From Mycolicibacterium sphagni (GTDB lineage: Bacteria; Actinomycetota; Actinomycetes; Mycobacteriales; Mycobacteriaceae), in the NCBI RefSeq assembly GCF_013337765.1, contig NZ_VBSB01000022.1, positions 1 to 64,000 on the forward strand: a stretch of DNA of 64,000 nucleotides, given 5' to 3'. The translations under genes were made by a program, and so were the position numbers. Below the pieces are notes generated by a model that worked only from the letters and a program-made list of their open reading frames with translations, did not search any database and was not told the origin of the DNA. The first letter of the stretch is position 1, and every line of letters begins with the position of its first letter. Below are positions 8,669 to 15,537 of this stretch, in pieces.

Positions 8669-8914
8669 ATGACCGCGCTAGAGGACCACGGTGTGCGGCA
8701 GTACGCCGAAGGTGTGCTCGTCGGGCTGAAGCGATGCACGCTCGACGCGGCCTCCGACGAAATCGCCCGGTCCTCGCAGCGACATCACCTGGACAGCCAA
8801 CGGGTGGCGCAGGCGCTGGTCCGGCTGGCCCAGGACATCGACCCCGAAGCGGACAGCAATGCCACCGCAGTGGCCCGCTTCGAGTGGGGCGCTCTGCTGG
8901 CGGGGCGGCATTGA
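8669..8914 (+). CDS. Small ANTAR-like protein
   Basis: An 81-residue protein whose residues 5-55 resemble the ANTAR RNA-binding three-helix domain: a helix with AEGVLVGLKRC, then LDAASDEIARSS, then a helix with VAQALVRLAQ, matching the usual Ala-x-Gly...Cys...Ala spacing. ANTAR domains bind paired RNA hairpins and cause antitermination. Here there is no sensor or receiver domain, unlike most family members. ATG 8669 follows GGGAGGCG with good spacing. It lies just before tRNA-Arg. Assignment rests on pattern matching by eye, so moderate confidence. Confidence 0.6.
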   Translation: MTALEDHGVRQYAEGVLVGLKRCTLDAASDEIARSSQRHHLDSQRVAQALVRLAQDIDPEADSNATAVARFEWGALLAGRH

Positions 8915-8947
8915 CCCTGCGCAGACAGGGTTACGCGCCTCAGGCGG

Positions 8948-8953
8948 TAAGCT
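8948..8953 (+). promoter_or_regulatory. Possible -10 box for tRNA-Arg
   Basis: TAAGCT (TANNNT pattern) ends 12 nt before the first base of the tRNA. No convincing -35 box is seen at the matching distance; GACAGG around 8924 is only a weak candidate. Confidence 0.3.
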
Positions 8954-8965
8954 GCCAGCCGGTGC

Positions 8966-9038
8966 GCCCCCGTAGCTCAGGGGATAGAGCACGGCTCTCC
9001 TAAAGCCGGTGTCGCAGGTTCGAATCCTGCCGGGGGCA
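8966..9038 (+). tRNA. tRNA-Arg (anticodon CCT)
   Basis: A complete 73-nt cloverleaf. The acceptor stem GCCCCCG pairs with CGGGGGC (9031-9037) plus discriminator A. The anticodon stem CGGCT (8992-8996)/AGCCG (9004-9008) closes the loop CTCCTAA with anticodon CCT at 8999-9001, and the T arm GCAGG-TTCGAAT-CCTGC is intact. The 3' CCA is not encoded. It reads AGG arginine codons, which are rare in such a GC-rich genome. Confidence 0.97.
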
Positions 9039-9102
9039 CTTCTTTGGGTGTATGCCCTCGGTTGATGCTTGACATTCCGGGGGGGCGGGTCAGTAGGAGC
9101 GC

Positions 9103-9480
9103 TTAACCCGGGATCGGCGCCCCGGCTGAGGGCTCGGAAATGCCGGCGACAGTCCACGCGGAAACATCGGCAAGCCGGATGCGCAGCGAATCATGCTCGA
9201 CCATGGTGCCAGCGACATAACAGCGGGCTTTGCGCAGATGAAGAAACACCCTGTCCTGCTCAGCCTCCAGCGCCTCCAGGCGCCCGGCAACATCCCGGGC
9301 ATCATTCCTCGCGAAGAAGTTCGCGACGTAGTGCCCAAAGTAGGTACTGGGTACCGTTATTCCCGTCACCACCCCCCACGGCAGGTACAACGTCACTTCG
9401 ATGCTCACGCAATCAGCTTCGGCGTCGATGTGACGCAGGATCGCATCCGTCCCGACGCCACCAGTGTCCCGTGAGCTCAT
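9103..9480 (-). CDS. Hypothetical protein next to tRNA-Arg
   Basis: A 125-residue soluble protein I do not recognise. It has a predicted beta-rich N-terminal half (VSIEVTLYLPWGVVTGITVP) followed by a charged amphipathic helix of Ala/Glu/Asp/Arg (roughly residues 55-85) and a second beta segment. The layout loosely recalls small gas-vesicle-accessory or gene-regulatory hypothetical proteins, but I see no diagnostic motif. It points toward the tRNA and lies in a stretch with lower GC than its neighbours. Codon third positions are still GC-rich, which supports it being coding. Confidence 0.55.
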   Translation of the reverse strand: MSSRDTGGVGTDAILRHIDAEADCVSIEVTLYLPWGVVTGITVPSTYFGHYVANFFARNDARDVAGRLEALEAEQDRVFLHLRKARCYVAGTMVEHDSLRIRLADVSAWTVAGISEPSAGAPIPG

Positions 9481-9910
9481 ATCCTGATCCTAGAACATTT
9501 CCCGGACTCGACGGAGAAAATCTCATTCAGTTGGGATAGACATTCGCTGTCGGAATGGTTAGAGTTGGTCCCGTTGACAGAGCAGATGGTGATAGGCACG
9601 GGAGAGACGAACTGCCCGTGACGGCAAGAAGATGAGTGGCGGTGAACCGCGAGAACCATTGCAGGACATAGTTCTCAGACCCGTCCAGCAGAATGCAGTA
9701 CCGGCAAGTGCAGTACCTGTAGCACAAGGTGGGAGAAGGGAGGGGTTACCGTCGGATCGCCCGCGATTGTCAGTCGGGTCGATGCCGCAGTTTTTTCAGC
9801 AGTGTCGATAGATGGTAGTTATCTCCTCAGGGCCGGCGGCCCCGGTGCGATTGTGCGCTCCGGGGTGCCGGCCCTTCTTCATGAGCAAGCAAGATTTTTC
9901 GAAAGGCGTT
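9481..9910. other. Gene-poor, lower-GC stretch
   Basis: About 430 bases without a convincing gene. Short open frames on the minus strand (for example 9527-9727) encode Cys/Ser/Tyr-rich peptides unlike mycobacterial proteins and are not credible. The segment contains a short repeated GCAGTACC (near 9695 and 9710) and, at its right end, the long hairpin at 9829-9875. It may hold the promoter and leader of the MerR gene; I see no tRNA, ribozyme or CRISPR pattern. Confidence 0.5.
9829..9875 (+). promoter_or_regulatory. Long GC-rich hairpin in the leader of the MerR gene
   Basis: AGGGCCGGC (9829-9837) is the exact reverse complement of GCCGGCCCT (9867-9875). Inside, CCCCGG (9840-9845) pairs with CCGGGG (9860-9865), leaving a short loop. 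It ends 35 nt before the likely GTG start at 9911 and has no T run, so it looks like an mRNA leader structure or a protein-binding palindrome rather than a terminator. Confidence 0.6.
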
Positions 9911-10279
9911 GTGGAACAAGCGAATGACGGCTCTGCCGACGGTCACCCGAACGACAAGATCGATGACGAGGACTACCCCGCATACAGCATGGGGAGCGCC
10001 GCCCGAATCCTGGGAACCACCCCCGGATTCCTGCGCAGCCTCGACGAGGCGAAACTGCTGACACCGCAACGCTCCGAGGGCGGGCACCGCCGCTACACCC
10101 GCTATCAACTGCGGATCGCGGCCAGAGCCCGCGAACTCGTCGACCAGGGCACCGCGCTCGATGCCGCGTGCCGCATCATCATCCTCGAAGACCAGCTCGC
10201 AGAAGCCCAGGCCATCAACGCCGAACTTCACCGCAACCTGGACAACCGGCCCGGTTCAACCCGTCAAAACCCGTCCTGA
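9911..10279 (+). CDS. MerR-family transcriptional regulator
   Basis: DNA-binding regulator of 122 residues from GTG 9911. A MerR winged helix-turn-helix (YSMGSAARILGTTPGFLRSLDEAKLLTPQRSEGGHRRYTRYQL, read in segments) is followed by a single helix (DQLAEAQAINAELHRN) that would form the antiparallel dimer coil; there is no effector domain and no metal-binding cysteine. I prefer GTG 9911 because GAAAGG (9901-9906) precedes it; ATG 9881 (132 aa) has no ribosome site and its upstream region is inside a hairpin. This short type is common in mycobacteria, where its targets are mostly unknown. Confidence 0.85.
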   Translation: MEQANDGSADGHPNDKIDDEDYPAYSMGSAARILGTTPGFLRSLDEAKLLTPQRSEGGHRRYTRYQLRIAARARELVDQGTALDAACRIIILEDQLAEAQAINAELHRNLDNRPGSTRQNPS

Positions 10280-10365
10280 GCACCGCACCGCTGATGGCCA
10301 CCGGGTTGCGAGTGGGAAACCCAGAAAACCCTCCCTACCTGCGGCCGTCGGCTCATGCTTGGCCG

Positions 10366-11223
10366 ATGGTCCACGGGACGATTCGTCTGCGCGATGGGCG
10401 CACCCTCGGTTATGCGGAGTACGGGGCGCCAGACGGCCTGCCCGTCGTCTACGCGCACGGCGGCCTGTCCTGCCGCCTCGATATCGCCGCCGGCGCATCG
10501 ATCGCACAGCAGAACGGCATCCGGCTCATCTCCGTCGACCGCCCCGGTATCGGGTTGTCCGACCCCAAGCCGGGCCGCACCGTCGCGGACTGGGCCGACG
10601 ACATCGCCGAGCTGCGAGACCAACTCGGCATCGACACGTTCGCGGCGATGGGGTGGTCCATGGGTGGCCAGTACGCGCTCTCACTCGGCTACGCATTGCC
10701 CGCCTGCGTGACCCGAGTGGCGGTCATCGCCGGGGGGTTGCCGCTGACCGAGCCCGGCCGATTCGCGAAGATGCCGCCGGTCGATCGGGCCTATATTCAC
10801 CTGTCGCAGCGTGTGCCGTGGCTGGCGCGGCAATGCCTGGGAGTCATGGGTTTCACGGCCAGACACGCGCCGAATCTGTTTACCCGCCTCGCCGCCGGCG
10901 ACCTTCCGCCGGCGGACGGCGCCGTTGTCCGTGCGGAGAAATCCCCGAGTTTCGCAGAGGTATCCGCAGAAGCCCTTCGGCGGACAGCGGGCCACGTCGA
11001 GGACTATCTCGCCGCGATGCTGCCGTGGGGTTTTGCACCCGAGGATCTCACTGTGCCAGTGCATGTTTGGGGTGGCGCGGATGACAAGTTCCTCGACCCC
11101 AGCTGGCCCGCCGAACTCGCCCGCCGAATCCCGGGCGCCACGCTGACCACCCGCCCCGGCGGCCACTTCATGGCGCACCTGCATTGGCAGGAGATCTTCG
11201 ACACCGTGCGTGGGCGGGCCTGA
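10366..11223 (+). CDS. Alpha/beta-fold hydrolase
   Basis: Predicted serine hydrolase of 285 residues. The nucleophile elbow GWSMGG puts the catalytic Ser at residue 98 from ATG 10366; the oxyanion strand YAHGGLSCR, the acid in GGADDKFLDP and the His in PGGHFMAH complete the triad layout. The reading frame stays open upstream to 10168 but overlaps the MerR gene and encodes Pro/Arg/His-rich sequence, so I start at 10366; ATG 10294 is an alternative. No clear ribosome site is seen for either. Substrate unknown. Seventeen nucleotides separate it from the YCII-like gene. Confidence 0.82.
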   Translation: MVHGTIRLRDGRTLGYAEYGAPDGLPVVYAHGGLSCRLDIAAGASIAQQNGIRLISVDRPGIGLSDPKPGRTVADWADDIAELRDQLGIDTFAAMGWSMGGQYALSLGYALPACVTRVAVIAGGLPLTEPGRFAKMPPVDRAYIHLSQRVPWLARQCLGVMGFTARHAPNLFTRLAAGDLPPADGAVVRAEKSPSFAEVSAEALRRTAGHVEDYLAAMLPWGFAPEDLTVPVHVWGGADDKFLDPSWPAELARRIPGATLTTRPGGHFMAHLHWQEIFDTVRGRA

Positions 11224-11239
11224 AAAGAAGAGGATCACC

Positions 11240-11575
11240 ATGAAGCGATTCACCGACGACGAGATGAAGGCCCTGCTGCCGACGGCCAAGGCCTACAGCG
11301 TGGTGATCCTGAAAGCCGGGCCGAATTACCACAATCCCGAAGCGGCACCTATCGTCTGGGAGCACGGACGGCGCAACTTCGGACTGCGCGACGACGGGGT
11401 TCTATCCGTGGTGCTGCCGGTGACAGACGACTCGGACGTATGCGGCATCGGGGTATTCAACTGCCCGACCGAAGAGGCCGTGGCGATCATGGAGAGCGAC
11501 CCAGGCGTCGTTGCGGGCGTGTTCGTGTACGACGTGCACCCGTGTCGGGGGTTTCCTGGCGACCAACTGCGCTGA
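11240..11575 (+). CDS. YCII-related domain protein
   Basis: Small cytosolic protein of 111 residues with the ferredoxin-like dimeric alpha/beta-barrel pattern of the YCII family: beta strand SVVILKAG, a conserved His-Gly (EHGRRNFGLRDDG), strand LSVVLPV, then a helix with TEEAVAIMESDP and strand FVYDVHP. Family members bind or transform small molecules, but most, including this one, have no assigned reaction. ATG 11240 has AAGAAGAGGA (11226-11235 region) as ribosome site. Its stop TGA overlaps the ATG of the TrpF-like gene by 1 nt, indicating coupling. Confidence 0.8.
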   Translation: MKRFTDDEMKALLPTAKAYSVVILKAGPNYHNPEAAPIVWEHGRRNFGLRDDGVLSVVLPVTDDSDVCGIGVFNCPTEEAVAIMESDPGVVAGVFVYDVHPCRGFPGDQLR

Positions 11576-12219
11576 TGTACGTCAAGATCTGCGGTATCCG
11601 CCGGCTCGACGACGCACTGGCGGCGCTCGAGTACGGTGCCGACGCGCTGGGCTTCCTGGTCGGCCGCAAGTACCACTCTCCCGACTTTCTCGACGAGTCC
11701 GACGCGGCCGCCATCGTCGCCGCCCTGCCGCCACACGCGTCGTCGGTGCTGGTGACCCACCTCGCTGACCCCGACGACATCGTCACGCTCGCGACCGCGA
11801 TCGGCGTCAGCACCATCCAGCTTCACGGTGACACCTCACCAGCCCAGGCGAGGGTGATCGGGCATCGACTGCCACATATCAAGATCCACAAGGCAATCCA
11901 CGTCATCGACGGCCAATCGATCAACACCGCACAGCAATACGTGACTGCAGTCGATGCGATCGTGCTCGACACCATCAACGTCGCAACCGACCAGGTCGGT
12001 GGCACCGGCCAAACCCACGACTGGTCGATCAGCCGCCAGATCGTCGAGCGGCTGCCGATCCCGGTGATCCTCGCCGGTGGCTTGACCCCGGACAACGTCG
12101 GCGACGCGATCTGCCACGTCAACCCCCACGGAGTCGACGTGAACTCCGGCACCAAGGGATCCGACGGCTACAAGGACCGCAACACGCTCCGACGGTTCAT
12201 CGAATGCGCGAAACGCTAA
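11575..12219 (+). CDS. Phosphoribosylanthranilate isomerase (TrpF)-like protein
   Basis: TIM-barrel protein of 214 residues matching TrpF, which converts phosphoribosylanthranilate to CdRP in tryptophan synthesis. Catalytic candidates are present: Cys6 in KICGI (general base) and Asp132 in VLDT (general acid). Phosphate-binding loops GGTGQTHDW (142-150), AGGL (167-170) and VNSG (189-192) are conserved. The start ATG 11575 overlaps the previous stop. Mycobacteria normally lack TrpF and rely on bifunctional PriA, and no other trp gene is nearby, so a different substrate is possible. Tail-to-tail 4 nt overlap with the diguanylate cyclase gene. Confidence 0.8.
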   Translation: MYVKICGIRRLDDALAALEYGADALGFLVGRKYHSPDFLDESDAAAIVAALPPHASSVLVTHLADPDDIVTLATAIGVSTIQLHGDTSPAQARVIGHRLPHIKIHKAIHVIDGQSINTAQQYVTAVDAIVLDTINVATDQVGGTGQTHDWSISRQIVERLPIPVILAGGLTPDNVGDAICHVNPHGVDVNSGTKGSDGYKDRNTLRRFIECAKR

Positions 12220-13343
12220 GCCGTTTGGCTCACGCCGCCATCATGGTCCGGCCGCGGGCGGCCGATGGGTTCGGTGTTCTGATGCCGGAAGCCATTGCCC
12301 CCAGCTCGTTTGGCGCGATACATCGCCCAGTCTGCGGTGGCGACCAGTCGATCGACGAGCGGGGTGTCCTCGCCTTCGGTGTCGCGCAGCCGGACGGCGG
12401 TCGTTCCGACACTGGCAGTGACGCCCGCCGGTGACTCGGCAACGCTAGTACAGATCCGTTGGGCCAGCTCCCGGCAGTCCGGGGTCGAAGACACGGTGGC
12501 CACCAAGAATTCCTCGCCGCCGCTGCGCGCGACGACCGCATGGTTGCCGGCGGCCACTCCGATGGCCCGGGCGGCATGGACCAACGCCTCGTCGCCGGCC
12601 GCATGCCCGTAGCGGTCGTTGACCGACTTGAACTTGTCCAGATCGATCAACGCCACGACTAGGTGCGCATCGGCGGTTCGAGCCGACCCGATCAGACGGG
12701 ATGTCTGATGATGGAAGGTCCGCCGGTTCAGCAATCCGGTCAGCGGATCGCGTTCGGCGCGAAGCAGATCCGCCCCGAGTGCGCGCACCAAGATCTGAAT
12801 CGCCAGGGGCAGCGCGATATTCACCTGCATGACGAGCCACCAGTCCACCGCCGCGAGCATGGGATGACCTTCGGCGGCCATCCTCGTCACTCCGATCGTC
12901 GCGACGACCGCCGCGATGGCGAAGTTGTACAGGACCAATCCCGTGCTGTGGAAGAACGCGATGTAGGCCCCGATGGTGGCAAAGGCGATACAGCCGATCA
13001 CCGAGGGCAGCGGCCGTGGGTAGGCCAGACACGCCAGCGCGATGGAAGCGTTGGTGACCAACGCGAAAGTCACCGAATGCCATTGGGTGGGAAAGCGCAA
13101 ACTCCACAGAATGGCCCCGGCCACCCCGCCCGCGACCGCCAGCCAGGTCATCGCGATCGGCACGGTTCCAACCGGACCATCGGTCGAGGCGAGCAATCCC
13201 AGCAGGCAGACCACCAGTGATGCCGCGATGAACGCCATCAGAGCACGCGTGGCACCACGCATACCCCGTGCGGCGAGGTAGCCACTCAACCAGTCGTAAT
13301 GACTCGACTGCTGCCACCAGCGCCGGAGTGCACCGCTCACCAT
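12216..13343 (-). CDS. Membrane-bound diguanylate cyclase (GGDEF)
   Basis: Predicted c-di-GMP synthase of 375 residues. Residues 30-190 form about six membrane helices acting as an integral sensor; residues 195-355 are a GGDEF domain with DPLTGLLNRR at 199-208 and an intact active-site GGEEF at 275-279. No RxxD product-inhibition site is visible upstream of GGEEF. The C-terminal tail is polar and His/Asp/Arg-rich. The ATG at 13343 is used. Expected to produce c-di-GMP and thereby oppose the GAF-EAL protein further on; the sensed signal is unknown. Confidence 0.9.
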   Translation of the reverse strand: MVSGALRRWWQQSSHYDWLSGYLAARGMRGATRALMAFIAASLVVCLLGLLASTDGPVGTVPIAMTWLAVAGGVAGAILWSLRFPTQWHSVTFALVTNASIALACLAYPRPLPSVIGCIAFATIGAYIAFFHSTGLVLYNFAIAAVVATIGVTRMAAEGHPMLAAVDWWLVMQVNIALPLAIQILVRALGADLLRAERDPLTGLLNRRTFHHQTSRLIGSARTADAHLVVALIDLDKFKSVNDRYGHAAGDEALVHAARAIGVAAGNHAVVARSGGEEFLVATVSSTPDCRELAQRICTSVAESPAGVTASVGTTAVRLRDTEGEDTPLVDRLVATADWAMYRAKRAGGNGFRHQNTEPIGRPRPDHDGGVSQTA

Positions 13344-13392
13344 CGAGTGACCCCCACCACCAAAATTTCGCCCAACGATACCCGCTCGCGGA

Positions 13393-14076
13393 TCAGTCCC
13401 CGCGGGAGTCGATCACCCGGACGGCGATGTCGACCAGCCGGACGTTGGTGGTCTGGGACAGCTCGCGCAGCATCTCGAACGCCCGCAGCGCGTCGACGTT
13501 GAACCGCTCCATGATCACCCCTTTGGCCTGTCCGATGGTGTCCCGGGTGGCCAATGCGGACTCCAGTTGCTCGCCGCGGCGGCTGGCGATGATGGCCGCC
13601 GCGGCGTGAGCCGCCAGCACCGACCCGATCACCTCGGATTGCGCGTCGAAGGCCCCCGGCTCCAGACCGAACAGATTCAGCGCGCCCGCCGTGCTCGAGC
13701 TGGTGTAGAGCTTGAACGACAATCCGCTGCGGACTCCGAGCTCGGCGGCCGCGCGGCTGTATTTGGGCCACCGCCGTTCAGTGGTGAAGTCGTTGGTCCG
13801 CACGATCAGCTCGTCGAGGGCGGCCTCGATACACGGCCCCTCTCCGCAGGCTTCCTGCAGAGCGTCGATTTTGTAGATCAAATCCGATGTACCGAACAGC
13901 GATTCGAACTTGCCGCCCTTGCCGATCAACAGCACACCGCAGGTGTCCGTGCCGGGGATCATTTCCGTCGCCGCGGCGGTCACGCCGCTGAGGACCTCTT
14001 TGACATCACGGGGTGGTGCGGTGGCGCGGGCCAGCTCGGCCATTCGCTGCGCCAGATCGTCGTTGATCGAAGACAT
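13393..14076 (-). CDS. GAF-ANTAR transcription antiterminator
   Basis: Cytosolic regulator of 227 residues: a GAF sensor domain (about 25-165) followed by an ANTAR RNA-binding domain (170-222) containing TRDTIGQAKGVIMERFNVD and a C-terminal helix. ANTAR proteins bind dual-hairpin RNA motifs in leaders and prevent termination. Cysteines at 46, 77 and 82 in the GAF part (TDTCGV, EACGEGPC) could make it redox- or ligand-sensitive, which is inference. Separate gene from the GGDEF protein (about 50 nt gap, same strand, possible operon). Confidence 0.92.
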   Translation of the reverse strand: MSSINDDLAQRMAELARATAPPRDVKEVLSGVTAAATEMIPGTDTCGVLLIGKGGKFESLFGTSDLIYKIDALQEACGEGPCIEAALDELIVRTNDFTTERRWPKYSRAAAELGVRSGLSFKLYTSSSTAGALNLFGLEPGAFDAQSEVIGSVLAAHAAAAIIASRRGEQLESALATRDTIGQAKGVIMERFNVDALRAFEMLRELSQTTNVRLVDIAVRVIDSRGD

Positions 14077-14294
14077 TCACGCAGTGTTCCCCGCCGCGGG
14101 GGAATTAACGCCACCGCCTTGACTACCAATACGTTTGTGGACGACCGGGTTCGGTAATGCTCCGCAGCAAGCGAGTGCGGTGGTCGACACCCAAACTCGT
14201 GAGGTCCTGTCGGTTCAGACCACGAGCCGGCGGGGCCGTCCCCTGGATTTGGGCTAACTCAACGCAATCCGGCCCGCCACTCTCTTAGCTGTAG

Positions 14295-14300
14295 TAACTT
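14295..14300 (+). promoter_or_regulatory. Likely -10 box for a leaderless thiolase transcript
   Basis: TAACTT fits the mycobacterial TANNNT -10 consensus and ends 7 nt before GTG 14308, so transcription would begin at or next to the start codon. No ribosome site is present before GTG 14308, which agrees with leaderless translation. Confidence 0.5.
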
Positions 14301-14307
14301 CGCCGCT

Positions 14308-15537
14308 GTGGCAAGCAATGTCTGGATCCTCGGTGGCTACCAGAGTGACTTCGCTCGCAACCTCACTCGTGAAGGCCGCGACTACGCGTCACTCACCGGC
14401 GAGGTCGTGGACCTCACTCTGGCCGAGTCGATGATCGACGCCGCCGATATCGACGTCATCCATGTGGCAAACGCGTTCGGAGAGATGTTCGCCCGGCAGG
14501 GCCACCTCGGGGCCATGCCCGCCACGGTGCACGACGGACTGTGGGACACCCCGGCCACCCGCCACGAGGCGGCATGCGCCTCGGGCAGTGTGGCGGCTCT
14601 GGCGGCGATGGCCGACCTGCGGGCCGGCAATTACCGCACCGCACTCGTGGTCGGTGTCGAGCTGGAGAAGACGGTGCCCGGTGACACCGCGGCCGCCCAC
14701 CTCGGCGCCGCGGCCTGGACCGGCCATGAGGGCGCCGACGCCAAGTACGTGTGGCCGTCGATGTTTTCCGAAGTCGCCGACGAGTACGACCGTCGCTTCG
14801 GCATTGACGACGCTCACCTGCACGCGATCGCCGCACTGAACTTCAGCAATGCCAAACGCAACCCGAACGCCCAGACCAGGGACTGGGAGGTCCCCGATCT
14901 GGTGTCGCACGGCAGCGACGACACGGTCAATCCGCCGACCGAGGGCCGGATCCGCCGCTACGACTGCAGCCAGATGACCGACGGCGGTGCCGGCGTGGTC
15001 CTGGTCAACGACGACTTCCTGCGCGATCACCCGGGCGTGCGCCCGATCGGGTTGATCGAAGGCTGGGGCCATCGCACTGTCGGGCTGGGGTTGCGGCAGA
15101 AACTCGACCGCGACGCCGCGAGCCCGTATGTGGTGCCTCACGTCCGCGCCGCCGTGTACGACGCGTTCGGCCGGGCGGGCATCGGTCTCGACGATCTCGA
15201 CGGCATCGAGGTGCACGACTGCTTCACACCGAGCGAGTACCTGGCCATCGACCACATCGGCCTCACCGGGCCCGGCGAATCGTGGAAGGCGATCGAGAAC
15301 GGCGAGATCGAGATCGGCGGGCGGCTGCCGATCAATCCGAGTGGTGGCCTGATCGGCGGTGGCCACCCGGTGGGGGCGTCGGGTATCCGGATGATGCTGG
15401 ATGCCGCCAAACAGGTCAGCGATCGCGCCGGGGACTACCAAGTCGACGGCGCGCGCCGCTTCGGCACCCTGAATTTCGGCGGTAGCACCGCCACCACAGT
15501 CAGTTTCATGATCAGATCGGCAGACGATGCACACTGA
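14308..15537 (+). CDS. Thiolase-like acetyl-CoA acetyltransferase (Rv0914c-like)
   Basis: Thiolase-superfamily enzyme of 409 residues, of the SCP2-thiolase/lipid-carrier type. The nucleophile is Cys90 in AACASGS, HDCFT marks the second active-site loop, and GGGHPVGASG (His353) the third. These suggest claisen condensation or cleavage of an acyl-CoA, though many members of this clade have uncertain activity. The ORF starts with GTG 14308. It overlaps the carotenoid oxygenase start by 11 nt and mirrors the Rv0914c-Rv0913c order I recall in M. tuberculosis, so both enzymes likely act in one pathway on a hydrophobic substrate. Confidence 0.88.
   Translation: MASNVWILGGYQSDFARNLTREGRDYASLTGEVVDLTLAESMIDAADIDVIHVANAFGEMFARQGHLGAMPATVHDGLWDTPATRHEAACASGSVAALAAMADLRAGNYRTALVVGVELEKTVPGDTAAAHLGAAAWTGHEGADAKYVWPSMFSEVADEYDRRFGIDDAHLHAIAALNFSNAKRNPNAQTRDWEVPDLVSHGSDDTVNPPTEGRIRRYDCSQMTDGGAGVVLVNDDFLRDHPGVRPIGLIEGWGHRTVGLGLRQKLDRDAASPYVVPHVRAAVYDAFGRAGIGLDDLDGIEVHDCFTPSEYLAIDHIGLTGPGESWKAIENGEIEIGGRLPINPSGGLIGGGHPVGASGIRMMLDAAKQVSDRAGDYQVDGARRFGTLNFGGSTATTVSFMIRSADDAH

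Noticed and set aside
9574..9579. TTGACA as a -35 box
   Set aside because: No -10 like hexamer at 16-19 nt; chance match.
9477..9727. Short minus-strand open frames after the hypothetical gene
   Set aside because: They encode Cys/Ser/Tyr-rich peptides with poor codon use and no ribosome sites; better read as non-coding DNA.
10168..10365. Upstream extension of the hydrolase
   Set aside because: Product is Pro/Arg/His-rich and overlaps the MerR gene; the conserved hydrolase part starts near 10366.
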